Shown piece after piece: positions 36,354-45,550 of a stretch of 64,000 bases of DNA. Position 1 is the stretch's first letter, and each line of letters begins with the position of its first letter. Both the position numbers and the translations under genes were made by a program. This stretch comes from Thermodesulfobacteriota bacterium (GTDB lineage: Bacteria > Desulfobacterota > Desulfobacteria > Desulfobacterales > JAUWMJ01), in assembly GCA_034189135.1 (NCBI GenBank), contig JAXHVO010000070.1:30122-94121 (forward strand). Direction: 5' to 3'. The notes below the pieces were generated by a model that worked only from the letters and a program-made list of their open reading frames with translations, searched no databases and was not told the DNA's origin.

Positions 36354-37982
36354 TTGGCCCCGTACGTTAATGTGGTTTGCATATGGAACACTGTGTTGTC
36401 TTTGTTATCAGTTGAGACCCGGCTGACTTTAAGAGAAAATTTGGGGAATCATCCTTTGCTGAAAAATATTACAAAAATTGCGACATATATGATCACCCAC
36501 AGGATTCCCTTTACCGCCCGGGCGCTTTTTCTTGGTATGTTGGCTGCCCAGGTAATCGCAAGCATACAGGTCTACCTGTCTAATATCAGTCTATATACTA
36601 ATATAACCGCCATAAAAGATGCAGGCTACCTTGCCATTCCCAACCCACACATATTAAATACTCTGCCCGGTTTCGGCTCCGCCTTTTTCGGAGGCATCTT
36701 TTTCACCCTTAGTATCGGAACGGGCCTTTCTCTATACAGCATCGCGATGATGTGGATCTGGACACGGCTTGTCTCCCGCAATGAATACGTTTTAATACTG
36801 TTTTTACTTCCTCTGGCAGCATGTGTGGTCAGTGTGAACCTACATGGATTTTGCCCGTTGGTTACCTCCTATTTTGTTGTTATTCCGGCGGTAATTTTTT
36901 TTTCAACAAAAAAGTGGATAACCGATCCACCTGAACACGGGGTTTGGTTAAAGGAAATCTTGCATTTTGCTCCCCTGGTATTTTTGACTGCATTATGGAC
37001 ATTTCAAATGCAAGGCAGCCTGTTTGTTGACATCAGAGACAACCTGCTTTTGTCCAATTCTTTTGGAAGAAGGATCAATGACTTTTACTACAAGTATACC
37101 CTGTATCCCGCAGAGGCCTTTAAAAGTTTACAGCAAAAGATGCTTAAGACTTGCAGCCTTGATGAGATCGGAAAGCAACCCGTTGAAGGGCTCTTAAGAG
37201 ATGCATTGATAAATGATGACTATCTTGACGTGGGGGCACATCGAAAAGTGGATCTTAACATCAGAACTGATGCTGATTTGCTGGTTTTGGAAACTAGAGG
37301 GAAAATAATTCTTAAAACTTCGCTTGAAGATTTCCTGTCCGACAAAGGAAAAACCTTAAAACGGTTCTCAGTCACAAGTGACAGGCACGGCTTTTTTAGA
37401 AAGGTGACACTTTTGTCCCTTTTAATTGGTTTTCCCATCTTTCTTTATGTTTTAGTTTTTTCTCTGTTTTGTTTTATATTTTCTTTTATTCCGGGTCTTC
37501 AGAACGCCTCGAGATATGCTTCAATCCTTTGCTTTATTACCGGTATCGGCCTGTTGATTCCGTTTTACCAAATGGGAGGAAAAGAGGTCACCGTTAAGAA
37601 TGTGGCCCAAGCGCTTCAATCGGAGAACCGGCAGGAAAGGGTTGAAGCACTGAAAATTATACATAACCAAAAAAAGGAAATAGGCAATTATAGAGCATAT
37701 CAGAGCATACTGAAAAGTGCTTATGTGCCTGAGATTTACTGGCTGGTAAAGGCTTTGGGCGTAAGTCGAAAACCCGAAACTTATGCTGATCTGTTAACCT
37801 TTGTTGAACATCCCCATCCGAACGTGGTTTGTATGGCCCTTTATGCTTTAGGCCGGAGGGGGGATAAGCGAGCGGTTAAAATGATTTTAAAAATGATTGA
37901 GAGATCAGATCACTGGTATTGCCAGTGGTATGCGTACAAAGCTTTGAGGAGCCTTGGATGGAAGCAAAAAAAATTGAAATAA
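36354..37982 (+). CDS. Integral membrane protein with C-terminal HEAT repeats
   Basis: Up to 542 aa from a TTG at 36354; the true start is uncertain and could be the ATG inside ATYMITHRIPF, about 45 residues later. Residues about 55-230 hold roughly five membrane helices, 230-350 are soluble, and two further helices lie near 365-410. The last 130 residues are HEAT-like repeats (RQERVEALKIIHNQKKEIGN; HPHPNVVCMALYALGRRGDKRAVKMILK). Function unknown; the repeats suggest protein binding. The gene overlaps the next by 25 nt. Confidence 0.75.
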   Translation: MAPYVNVVCIWNTVLSLLSVETRLTLRENLGNHPLLKNITKIATYMITHRIPFTARALFLGMLAAQVIASIQVYLSNISLYTNITAIKDAGYLAIPNPHILNTLPGFGSAFFGGIFFTLSIGTGLSLYSIAMMWIWTRLVSRNEYVLILFLLPLAACVVSVNLHGFCPLVTSYFVVIPAVIFFSTKKWITDPPEHGVWLKEILHFAPLVFLTALWTFQMQGSLFVDIRDNLLLSNSFGRRINDFYYKYTLYPAEAFKSLQQKMLKTCSLDEIGKQPVEGLLRDALINDDYLDVGAHRKVDLNIRTDADLLVLETRGKIILKTSLEDFLSDKGKTLKRFSVTSDRHGFFRKVTLLSLLIGFPIFLYVLVFSLFCFIFSFIPGLQNASRYASILCFITGIGLLIPFYQMGGKEVTVKNVAQALQSENRQERVEALKIIHNQKKEIGNYRAYQSILKSAYVPEIYWLVKALGVSRKPETYADLLTFVEHPHPNVVCMALYALGRRGDKRAVKMILKMIERSDHWYCQWYAYKALRSLGWKQKKLK

Positions 37983-38602
37983 AAATTCTTTTTTTATCTC
38001 TCGCCGCCCTTGTATTGATTGAAACCGCAGCAACCCTTTCGATTTCAGCCATAAAAATACCACCCGTGGTTGTCACCGGCGTGGCACGGCTAATTGAAGC
38101 CGGGCTGATTATTATCATTGTCCTGGCCTGGGGCCAGGGTCTGCCTGCCATCGGGCTGGCTCCATCCACAATGGCCAAAGGGTTTATAAGGGGGCTTTTT
38201 TGGTCGGCTGGTTTTGGGATAATCACCTGCTTTGTCTTTATTGTTTTGTTACTTGCCGATATGAATCCTCTGGCGCTGATACATACCAGACTGCCGGTAA
38301 AAAGCTGGGAAATCGTTCTTTTTTTTCTGGTTGCCGGAATAATAGGCCCCGTCACCGAAGAGATTCTTTTTCGCGGGATCCTTTACGGATTTTTTCGAAG
38401 ATGGGGGGTGGTGACAGCCGTCATTCTGAGCAGTTTTATTTTTGTCTTGGCTCATTCCACCCTTTCCGTCATTCCCCTCCCTCAGATTGTTGGCGGAGTC
38501 GTGTTTGCCATTGCCTATGAAAAAGAAGGCAGCCTGATCGTCCCCATCACCATTCATATGCTTGGCAATATGGCCATATTCACCCTTTCTCTGATATATT
38601 AA
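37958..38602 (+). CDS. CPBP-family intramembrane metalloprotease
   Basis: 214 aa from the ATG at 37958 (TTTGAGGAG upstream), with about six membrane helices. The CPBP (Abi/CAAX-prenyl-protease-like) motifs are GPVTEEILFRGILYGFF (EExxxR), FVLAHSTLSVIPLPQIVGGVVFA (FxxxH) and TIHMLGN (HxxxN/B). It starts inside the HEAT-protein gene, suggesting coupled translation. In characterised members these proteins process peptides or lipoproteins; the target here is unknown. Confidence 0.88.
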   Translation: MEAKKIEIKILFLSLAALVLIETAATLSISAIKIPPVVVTGVARLIEAGLIIIIVLAWGQGLPAIGLAPSTMAKGFIRGLFWSAGFGIITCFVFIVLLLADMNPLALIHTRLPVKSWEIVLFFLVAGIIGPVTEEILFRGILYGFFRRWGVVTAVILSSFIFVLAHSTLSVIPLPQIVGGVVFAIAYEKEGSLIVPITIHMLGNMAIFTLSLIY

Positions 38603-38726
38603 ACCTTTTACAGACCACAGTGGGCGGGACGTGAAGATCAGGCAACGTCAGCTTGAAATCATGAATACACCTGGCAGCACAAACCAGCCGCTGTATATTG
38701 AAAATATTCTGATGCTAAGGGTATCC

Positions 38727-38757
38727 AAAAGGCTCTCACAGACTAAAGAGCCTTTTT
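38727..38757 (+). terminator. Rho-independent terminator after the CPBP gene
   Basis: AAAAGGCTCT (38727-38736) pairs perfectly with AGAGCCTTTT (38747-38756), ending in TTTTT. It lies 125 nt after the CPBP stop, in the 333-nt gap 38603-38935. Beyond it, a poor TTGCAC-17-TTAAAA promoter-like pair near 38790 may serve the acyl-CoA synthetase; nothing else was seen. Confidence 0.75.
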
Positions 38758-38935
38758 GAGAAACAACTGAAAGGCGAAATTCTCTTGCACAAGCGTTTAA
38801 AAGATTGTTAAAAGACCTTATGTAGAACTATATGTTGGGCCTTCGATGTTCAACGGGTTTAGATTTTTTACTTAACCATCCGGCGCTTATGCAAAAACCT
38901 TGTACCGGACAGACAATTTTATTTGGAGGTACTGT

Positions 38936-40717
38936 ATGGCAAATCAAAATCTGGGTCGACAAATCCTGGAAAAAATAAAAGAACATGGAGACCATACCGC
39001 TCTTCGCTATAAAACGGATCGGGGCTGGGAATCTGTTTCTTATGCCGAATTCGGCGAAAAGGTACAAAGACTTGCCTGTGCACTGATACAAGCCGGGGTT
39101 TTGCCTGGTGATAGGATCGGCATTTATTCAGCCAACCGGTATGAATGGGCAGTGACCGATTTTGCCTGTTTGATTACAGGTGCCGTCAGTGTCCCCATTT
39201 ACGCCACCAACACCGGCGAACAGGCCCGTTTTATTATCAAGGATGCCGGGATCAAACTCATCTTTACCGGTAATGCCACCCAGTATGAGAATATTGCAGC
39301 CATCCGGGAACCGGAAAATCCCCTGGATGTGGTAACATATGATACTGTCAGCGATATTGACCCGTCCTTTGCCGGTGACCTTTCCTCTTTTATGGATATC
39401 GAAGATGTGGACCGGTTTTTGCCGGAAATTCAATCGAGGCTGGAAAACATTAAAAGCTCCGATACCTCTACCATTATATATACATCCGGTACCACCGGAA
39501 ATCCCAAAGGGGTGATGCTCATCCATGACAATCTTTTTCACCAGTTTGACGCCATTGAACAGAACTTTGATGTCTCCGAAAAAGACACATCGCTTTGTTT
39601 CCTGCCCTTAAGCCATGTGTACGAACGAATGTGGTCCTATTATGTTTATCTCAAAGGAGCGGTCAATACCTATCTGGAAGATCCCAAACAGGTCATTGAA
39701 ACCATGGCCGAGGTCAGGCCCACGGCCATGGTTTCGGTTCCACGTCTGTATGAAAAAATTTATGCCACGGTCATGAACCGCCTGGAAACCGCTTCGGTGC
39801 TGAAAAAGTTGATGTTTAAAAAGGCCCTGGAAACTGGCGATCAATATTATAACACCCTTAAAGAAGGCAAATCCGCCTCTTTGGGGCTGCGCCTGAAGCA
39901 TAAGTTTTTTGACAGGCTGATTTTGTCCAAGATCAGGGAAGTGGTGGGCGGCCCCAAGAATTTTTTTTCCGCAGGTGGAGCGCCACTGGAACAATCCATT
40001 GAAGAATTCTTTTTTTCCTGCGGCCTGCTGATCTGCCAGGGATACGGTTTGACGGAAACCTCTCCAATGATTTCCTATAATACCCCGGGCTGCTTTAAAT
40101 TCGGGACCGTGGGAAAACCGGTACCCAACTGTGAGGTGAGGATTGCAGACAACGGAGAAGTTCAGGTCAAAGGTCCCCAGGTAATGAAAGGGTATTACCA
40201 GCAGCCGGAGAAAACTGCAGCGGTCATGGATAATGGCTGGTTTAAAACCGGAGATGTGGGGGAATTTGACGAAGACGGTTTTTTAAAAATCACCGACCGG
40301 ATAAAGGACCTGATCATTACCTCAGGGGGTAAAAATATCGCACCCCAGCACATTGAAACTTTGATCGGCAAAGACTTTTTTATTGAACAGCTTTTGGCCA
40401 TCGGTGACCGGCGAAAATACATTTCCGCCCTGGTGGTTCCCTCTTTTGAGGCCCTGGAAACATGGGCCCAAAAAAAGCAGATCCCTTACACCTCCATGGA
40501 AGACCTGGTGGAACATCCGGAGGTGATTGCGTTTTATCAAAAACGGATTGACTATCATTCCAAAGCGCTGGCCCAGTATGAAACCATTAAAAAATTCAGA
40601 CTCTTGCCAAGTGCCTTTACCGTGGAAACAGGCGAAATTACCCCGACGCTTAAAATGAAGCGTAAAAACATCAATGAAAAATTCAAAGAGATCATTGATT
40701 CAATGTACGAAGAATAG
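38936..40717 (+). CDS. Long-chain acyl-CoA synthetase (AMP-forming)
   Basis: 593 aa from the ATG at 38936, which has TTGGAGG upstream. It is an ANL-superfamily ligase: P-loop STIIYTSGTTGNPKGVML, GYGLTETSPMISY, the hinge GDVGEFDEDGFLKITDRIKDLI and SGGKNIAPQHIE near the C-terminal lysine region. It resembles the FadD15-type long-chain synthetases. It would activate a fatty acid for beta-oxidation or lipid synthesis. Monocistronic between a terminator and the GNAT gene. Confidence 0.9.
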   Translation: MANQNLGRQILEKIKEHGDHTALRYKTDRGWESVSYAEFGEKVQRLACALIQAGVLPGDRIGIYSANRYEWAVTDFACLITGAVSVPIYATNTGEQARFIIKDAGIKLIFTGNATQYENIAAIREPENPLDVVTYDTVSDIDPSFAGDLSSFMDIEDVDRFLPEIQSRLENIKSSDTSTIIYTSGTTGNPKGVMLIHDNLFHQFDAIEQNFDVSEKDTSLCFLPLSHVYERMWSYYVYLKGAVNTYLEDPKQVIETMAEVRPTAMVSVPRLYEKIYATVMNRLETASVLKKLMFKKALETGDQYYNTLKEGKSASLGLRLKHKFFDRLILSKIREVVGGPKNFFSAGGAPLEQSIEEFFFSCGLLICQGYGLTETSPMISYNTPGCFKFGTVGKPVPNCEVRIADNGEVQVKGPQVMKGYYQQPEKTAAVMDNGWFKTGDVGEFDEDGFLKITDRIKDLIITSGGKNIAPQHIETLIGKDFFIEQLLAIGDRRKYISALVVPSFEALETWAQKKQIPYTSMEDLVEHPEVIAFYQKRIDYHSKALAQYETIKKFRLLPSAFTVETGEITPTLKMKRKNINEKFKEIIDSMYEE

Positions 40718-40780
40718 TTTTTCTCACTTTTGCTCCCTGAATTGCGTCTTTGATGAATACATAAAAATGACTTTTAAGAT

Positions 40781-41206
40781 ATGAAAATATCCTTTAAGTA
40801 TGAGCCAAGCAAGGTGAACTGGTCTGAAGCCGCTGAATTATTCAGTAAAGCGCCGTTGGGGGTCCGGGATCCAGACAAGCTTCGCAGATCATGTGAAAAG
40901 AGTTTTCTGGTATGTTTCGCCTATGTTGAAGATAAACTCGTTGGCATGGGCAGAGCCATTTCAGACGGGGAATACCAGGCGGCAATTTATGATCTTGTCA
41001 TTCTGCCGGAATACCAAGGCAGGGGGATAGGAAGACAAATCATGGAAGAACTGCACCGGCGTTTGCCGGTAAAAACAATCATATTATATGCAGTGCCCGG
41101 AAAAGAGCCCTTCTATGGGAAGTTGGGTTACGCTAAGATGCGGACTGCGATGGCAAGAAGGAATGAGGATATGGATGATTTTCGTTCAGCTGGATATATC
41201 GAATAA
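40781..41206 (+). CDS. GNAT-family N-acetyltransferase
   Basis: 141 aa, a single GNAT domain. Motif A is DLVILPEYQGRGIGRQIMEEL (Q/RxxGxG/A acetyl-CoA loop). The C-terminal part has KTIILYAVPGKEPFYGKLGY, the family FYxKxGF/Y signature. The substrate is unknown. It is followed directly by a short palindrome and the insertion sequence, which may have cut any downstream partner from it. Confidence 0.88.
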   Translation: MKISFKYEPSKVNWSEAAELFSKAPLGVRDPDKLRRSCEKSFLVCFAYVEDKLVGMGRAISDGEYQAAIYDLVILPEYQGRGIGRQIMEELHRRLPVKTIILYAVPGKEPFYGKLGYAKMRTAMARRNEDMDDFRSAGYIE

Positions 41207-41221
41207 ATTGTCCTGGACAAT

Positions 41222-42399
41222 ACTTGACTTGACAGTGGCCAGATTCCTCCTGGGTTGTCAATGACTGTTACGCAGCCACTTTCACAGTTATATTTTTCTT
41301 ATTAAAAAGCTTTTTGCCCTCAATAAATGTTGTCATTGGTGTTCTTCCCTTACAACGCTTGCCCTGGTGCGTTCGATCATTATTGTACTTGTTCATAAAC
41401 CAATCTAAGTCAGATTGTAAAGATTTTACATCGGAATATATTTTCTTGCGAAAAAATATCCTGTAAAATTCATTGAGCACGGTTTGATGAAAACGTTCGA
41501 AAATCCCGTTTGTCTGCGGACTCTTCACCTTAGTTTTGGTATGCTCAATCTCATTTAGTTGTAAAAACAACTCATATGGATGTTTATCAAGGCTACCACA
41601 AAATTCAGTTCCACGGTCAGTTAATACACGTAGGACAGGCACATTCTGATCTTCAAAAAAGGGCAAAACCCGATCATTAAGAGTATCTGCCGCTGTAACC
41701 GGTATTTTACCTGTATACAGCTTTGCAAATGCTACAGATGAATAAGTGTCAATCACTGTCTGCTGATATATACGGCCGACTCCTTTCAAATATCCCACAT
41801 AAAAAGTATCTTGGCTGATCAGATAGCCCGGATGCTCTGTTTGGATCTCGTCCGGGTGAGATTCTTTTGATCTTTTAGCCGTTTCTAATGCCGCAAGTTG
41901 AGCTTCTGTAAAAACAATGCCTTCTTTTGCGGCCTTCTCCTCAAGTATTAGCAGACGTTTTTTAAACGTTTCAAGGCCATGCCTTAGCCAGATGCTTCGA
42001 ACACCACCCCCAGACACCAGGATACCGATTTTACGTAATTCATTGGATGCACGGGCCTGGCCATAGGCTGGATATTCAACTGCCATTTTGACAACAGCAT
42101 CTTCAACTTCTGGGGCTACTCTGTTTTTAATACAGGGCTTCCTTCTGGTTTTTTCCTTGAGTCCTTCAATGCCATTCTCATCAAAGGCTTTTTTGATGTC
42201 ATAGAAGTGTTGACGTGAGACACCGTTAATCTTGCAGGCTTGAGAAACGTTCTTGAGATATTCTGCTAATTCGAGTATGCTGAGTTTTCGTCTTACGAGC
42301 TTGTCTTGGGTGGTCATTTTTGTTACCTCCTATAAATAATGTGGTGATTATTTTGAAGGTATCTGACCACCCTTTTTTTATCAAGGTGTCAAGTCAAGT
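41222..42399. mobile_element. Insertion sequence, IS481-like
   Basis: About 1.18 kb bounded by the inverted repeat ACTTGACTTGACA (41222-41234) and TGTCAAGTCAAGT (42387-42399). A second inverted pair, TGGCCAGATTCC on the left and GGTATCTGACCA on the right, lies directly inside on the left but about 20 nt further in on the right. One transposase gene fills the element. No target-site duplication could be seen. On its left it abuts the palindrome TTGTCCTGGACAA (41208-41220). Confidence 0.8.
41268..42317 (-). CDS. IS481-like DDE transposase
   Basis: 349 aa. An N-terminal helix-turn-helix (LAEYLKNVSQACKINGVSRQHFYDIKKAF) is followed by an rve-type integrase core with the DDE triad: D in LISQDTFYVG, D in VLTDRGTEF and E in NGIFERFHQT. 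The ATG at 42317 has AGGAGG upstream. The frame is intact, so the element could be active. IS481 assignment is by general likeness and not confirmed. Confidence 0.88.
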   Translation of the reverse strand: MTTQDKLVRRKLSILELAEYLKNVSQACKINGVSRQHFYDIKKAFDENGIEGLKEKTRRKPCIKNRVAPEVEDAVVKMAVEYPAYGQARASNELRKIGILVSGGGVRSIWLRHGLETFKKRLLILEEKAAKEGIVFTEAQLAALETAKRSKESHPDEIQTEHPGYLISQDTFYVGYLKGVGRIYQQTVIDTYSSVAFAKLYTGKIPVTAADTLNDRVLPFFEDQNVPVLRVLTDRGTEFCGSLDKHPYELFLQLNEIEHTKTKVKSPQTNGIFERFHQTVLNEFYRIFFRKKIYSDVKSLQSDLDWFMNKYNNDRTHQGKRCKGRTPMTTFIEGKKLFNKKNITVKVAA

Positions 42400-42502
42400 T
42401 CGTTTTCTTACAAATAAATGAAATATTTGTTAATTCGGCAGCTTTTTACCCAGCACTTCATATCACAGTTGCCGCAAATGGATGATGATTACTCTATATA
42501 AC

Positions 42503-43066
42503 CTATTCCTGCTTTAAAGAGTATTTTTTTATTTCAGATCCAATTTCATTTAAAATAGTTATAAAGCCTTTTGATCTGCGCAGGGCATATTCTTCACCCG
42601 AATTGGGAGGGAAACCATAGTAACGATCTTTGATAGGTTCTTTGTGGAAGAACCAATCATCAAATATTTTTTCTCCTTTTTGATATAGTGCGATGTTTCC
42701 ATCAACCTGACCACCTGGACATCTATAACCAGCAAAATTATGGCTGTCGCAATAGGGTGTTGATTCTATTTTTATTAACACCAAGCCCTTATCAATATTT
42801 TTATTATCCGTGTACACCACTTCTAAACCGGAGGCTCTCTGCAAAATATTTTTTGCATAACTCGTAACGAAAGGAAGATCCAACTTTTTATAGTGAGCTT
42901 TTCTGGCCATCGATTCATAGCTTGATTCTAATTCAATAACCAAAAACAGTTTGTCGATGTCCCTCAGGGTGCTTTTTCGAGATTCGTCGATTAAAAAGCC
43001 TGTGGGGCCTACGCAGGCCATAGTGAACAAAGCTAAAACGCAAGATAGTATTGGAACGCTTTTCAT
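42503..43066 (-). CDS. Putative lipoprotein of unknown function
   Basis: 187 aa. A short hydrophobic N-terminus ends in a lipobox-like FTMAC, giving lipidation at Cys18. The rest is soluble: IDKLFLVIELESSYESMARK, then SYAKNILQRASGLEVVYT, and a region with three further cysteines (CDSH, RCPGG). It is not a family I recognise; it looks like an outer-membrane-linked lipoprotein by composition. AAAAGGTG precedes the ATG. It stands alone next to the insertion sequence. Confidence 0.7.
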   Translation of the reverse strand: MKSVPILSCVLALFTMACVGPTGFLIDESRKSTLRDIDKLFLVIELESSYESMARKAHYKKLDLPFVTSYAKNILQRASGLEVVYTDNKNIDKGLVLIKIESTPYCDSHNFAGYRCPGGQVDGNIALYQKGEKIFDDWFFHKEPIKDRYYGFPPNSGEEYALRRSKGFITILNEIGSEIKKYSLKQE

Positions 43067-43409
43067 TTTAGCACCTTTTCATCGGATATGATTTCCTTAT
43101 TATTCTTTTTACTCAAATACTCTGTCTGGCCTGATTCGATGTAACAGTATATTTTGTTTGGGTGATGATTCTCTTTTCAAAAAGCAGATGTATAACACCA
43201 ATTATCATTAAGGCTGAATGAAAGCAAGTAGACTGCCTTGAACTTATTGAGTAAGTAGATGATATATATCAATCTGATACTACAACATGCTGTAGAACTG
43301 TTTTACCTCAATATATCGAGGCCTTTTCAAGCTTAATCATCTCTTTGATAAGTTAGGAGTATCAACACGATAAATTGGTATCTTTGAAAAAACCTAAAAT
43401 ACGGTTAGC
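43067..43409. other. 343-nt gap without a gene
   Basis: The gap holds no ORF of note. The only structure seen is a small palindrome CTACAACATGCTGTAG near 43282. It lies between the lipoprotein start and the dapB-like stop, both on the minus strand. No terminator with a T run was found. Confidence 0.5.
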
Positions 43410-44210
43410 TTAGATATCCATGATGGTGTCCAGACCACGTTGAAGCCCTGTGAATGTATTGACTTTCCTAATGGCAAGAATGGCCCCGTCAACGTAAGGC
43501 ATTGCACTTGAACCGGCTTCATGACGTATAACAAGCTTCTGATCTTCCATTCCGAAGATGGTTTCCGCTGAAAGGACATAGCCGGGTAGGCGTATGGAAT
43601 GAACCTGGGAGCCGTTTAATCTTGCGCCTCGGGTCTCTTTAGGACCATGGAGTTGATCCGTCGGGATATCCAGGCTGGATTCCCTTATGCTTCCGAGATG
43701 GTTCGCTAGTTCCAGTGCTGTGCCGCTTGGTACATCCACTTTACCGGAACCCGCATAATCAATGATTTCCCAATGGGGTATGCAAGCGGCTGCCATCTTG
43801 GCAAACTTCTGCAGGAGCACTGCGGTTAGGGCAAAATTTCCTGCCGCAAGTACACCCAGTTTTTTCTTTTTGGCTTTTTTGTGGATTTGTGCGTAATCTT
43901 CATCGCTTATCCCGGAGGTTCCCACCACAACATGAACCCCTGAATCGAGAGCTGAAAATATATTTTGTTTTGCAACATCCGGTTTGGTAAACTCCACCAT
44001 GACATCGCAACCTGTTTGTAAGGCCTCATTTACAGAACCGGAAATTAGGACATCAGCACCCTTAAGATTAAGAACTTTTTCTATTGTTTTTCCTTTGTTT
44101 GACCTGGAAACAGCACCTGAAAGTACCAGATCTTCTGCCTGGTGAACAGCTTTTGTTAAAGCGGAACCCACCCAACCCGTGGCCCCAGCGATACAGATTC
44201 TAATAGTCAT
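43410..44210 (-). CDS. DapB-like reductase lacking the catalytic His pair
   Basis: 266 aa, the length of 4-hydroxy-tetrahydrodipicolinate reductase (lysine and diaminopimelate synthesis). The N-terminal Rossmann motif is GATGWVGSAL. The DapB signature is recognisable but changed: EIIDYAGSGKVDVPSGTA, where E. coli has EII-E-A-H-H-R-H-K. So the two catalytic histidines become Ala153 and Gly154, while the lysine (K157) and PSGTA remain. It may be a DapB subfamily with a different acid or a related reductase. GAAGGAG precedes the ATG. A LysR gene lies divergent to it. Confidence 0.82.
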   Translation of the reverse strand: MTIRICIAGATGWVGSALTKAVHQAEDLVLSGAVSRSNKGKTIEKVLNLKGADVLISGSVNEALQTGCDVMVEFTKPDVAKQNIFSALDSGVHVVVGTSGISDEDYAQIHKKAKKKKLGVLAAGNFALTAVLLQKFAKMAAACIPHWEIIDYAGSGKVDVPSGTALELANHLGSIRESSLDIPTDQLHGPKETRGARLNGSQVHSIRLPGYVLSAETIFGMEDQKLVIRHEAGSSAMPYVDGAILAIRKVNTFTGLQRGLDTIMDI

Positions 44211-44240
44211 TTTTTATCTCCTTCTTTTTTGGATGATAGT

Positions 44241-44391
44241 CTCGGATTTTAATAATTCCACAAATATGGGGCTTACTTTCAGCTCGTGTTCAAGGCAGGA
44301 TAAAGGGAGCATATTGAAATATGTACCCTTTTCCCGAACGCAGGAGACGAACTGAAGGACAAGCAAGATTGGGGAATTATTAAAATCCGAG
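44241..44391. repeat. Nested 151-nt palindromic element between dapB-like and lysR genes
   Basis: Outer arms of 19 bp match perfectly (44241-44259 with 44373-44391). Inside, TTCAGCTCGT pairs with ACGAACTGAA with one mismatch, and an inner hairpin pairs AAAGGG with CCCTTT and CATATT with AATATG around a GA loop. It fills most of the divergent intergenic region. It resembles a miniature inverted-repeat element or a structured RNA and is not a simple terminator. Confidence 0.8.
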
Positions 44392-44489
44392 CCCCTGAAG
44401 TATTTTGCCCTTGACTGTTAAATTATATACGCTTAATCTATTTGTCCAATGAATAATTTTTATATTAACAATTAATATTTGTGATGATC

Positions 44490-45344
44490 ATGAATTTGCA
44501 AATCGATTATTTGAGAACTTTTATTGCATTGGCCGAAGCAAAAAATTTCACTAAAACAGGAACTCAAGTCAATCTTTCGCAATCCGCTGTAAGTATGCAA
44601 ATCAAGCGGCTTGAAGATGAAGTTGGGGAAAAACTGTTTGATAGAATGGGCAAGACAGTCAAATTGACCGGAAAAGGAAAAATTTTGATCGACTATGCGA
44701 TGCGAATTGTAAAAGAGCATGATGAGGCGGTTCGTGCTTTGTCAAAACCCAATTTAGAGGGTTTTATCAGGTTTGGTTCACCTGAACATTATACGACTGG
44801 GGTACTGCCTCGATTGTTAGCCAGTTTTGCCTCATTCTATCCTGACGTGGTGGTAGAAATGAGATGTGAAAACAGCGATAAGATTAAGGAAGCCATTGAC
44901 ACAGGTGATCTTGATATTGGAATTTGCACTCAGATCAGTGATGGTGGAATGGTTATCTGCCATGATCCGGTGGTATGGGTGGCTGACCCAGGGTTTATTC
45001 TGCAAAAGCATAAAATTATTTCCTTAGCCGTGTTTGAAGACGATTGTATATTTCGAACCTGGGCAATAGAGGCGTTGGAGAAAGCCGGGTTAAATTACAG
45101 AATTGTATATGTCAGCCGCAGTATATCGGGATTGCTGGATGCGGTTAGGGCGGGGTTTGCCATTGCTCCCTTAATCCGCAGCAATGTTCCCGCTGATTTG
45201 AAAATTGTTGGCATACAGGATGGCCTGCCGGTGATGCCGGTCTCAAATATTGTCCTTCATAAAACAAAAAAAATGTCATCGGAAATTATCGACTGTTTTG
45301 CCGGGCATATCATCAAATCTTTTAGAGAAAAAACGGATGTGTAA
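44490..45344 (+). CDS. LysR-family transcriptional regulator
   Basis: 284 aa from the ATG at 44490 (in-frame ATGs at 44481 and 44484 are alternatives). Winged helix-turn-helix: FIALAEAKNFTKTGTQVNLSQSAVSMQIKRLEDEVGEKLF, the LysR signature. The C-terminal effector domain (LEGFIRFGSPEHYTTGVLPRLLASF) is normal. LysR proteins commonly control the divergent neighbour, here the DapB-like gene, but the large palindrome between them separates their control regions. The inducer is unknown. Confidence 0.92.
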   Translation: MNLQIDYLRTFIALAEAKNFTKTGTQVNLSQSAVSMQIKRLEDEVGEKLFDRMGKTVKLTGKGKILIDYAMRIVKEHDEAVRALSKPNLEGFIRFGSPEHYTTGVLPRLLASFASFYPDVVVEMRCENSDKIKEAIDTGDLDIGICTQISDGGMVICHDPVVWVADPGFILQKHKIISLAVFEDDCIFRTWAIEALEKAGLNYRIVYVSRSISGLLDAVRAGFAIAPLIRSNVPADLKIVGIQDGLPVMPVSNIVLHKTKKMSSEIIDCFAGHIIKSFREKTDV

Positions 45345-45550
45345 CCATTTTTGTTAAAGATGACCCATGATATGATTGTTGGGACGCCGGTTTTTATGAA
45401 AAATATTGCTTTTTAATTATTTTTTTAGTGTAATATTATGAGGTTTTGAAAAATTACGTTCTGATCATCCGGTTTTAGGGCGAATCCTGTTTGAATGTTA
45501 TTTTTGGCTGCTTTTCAAAGGGCGTAATAAATACTTTTTGGTTTGTATCT

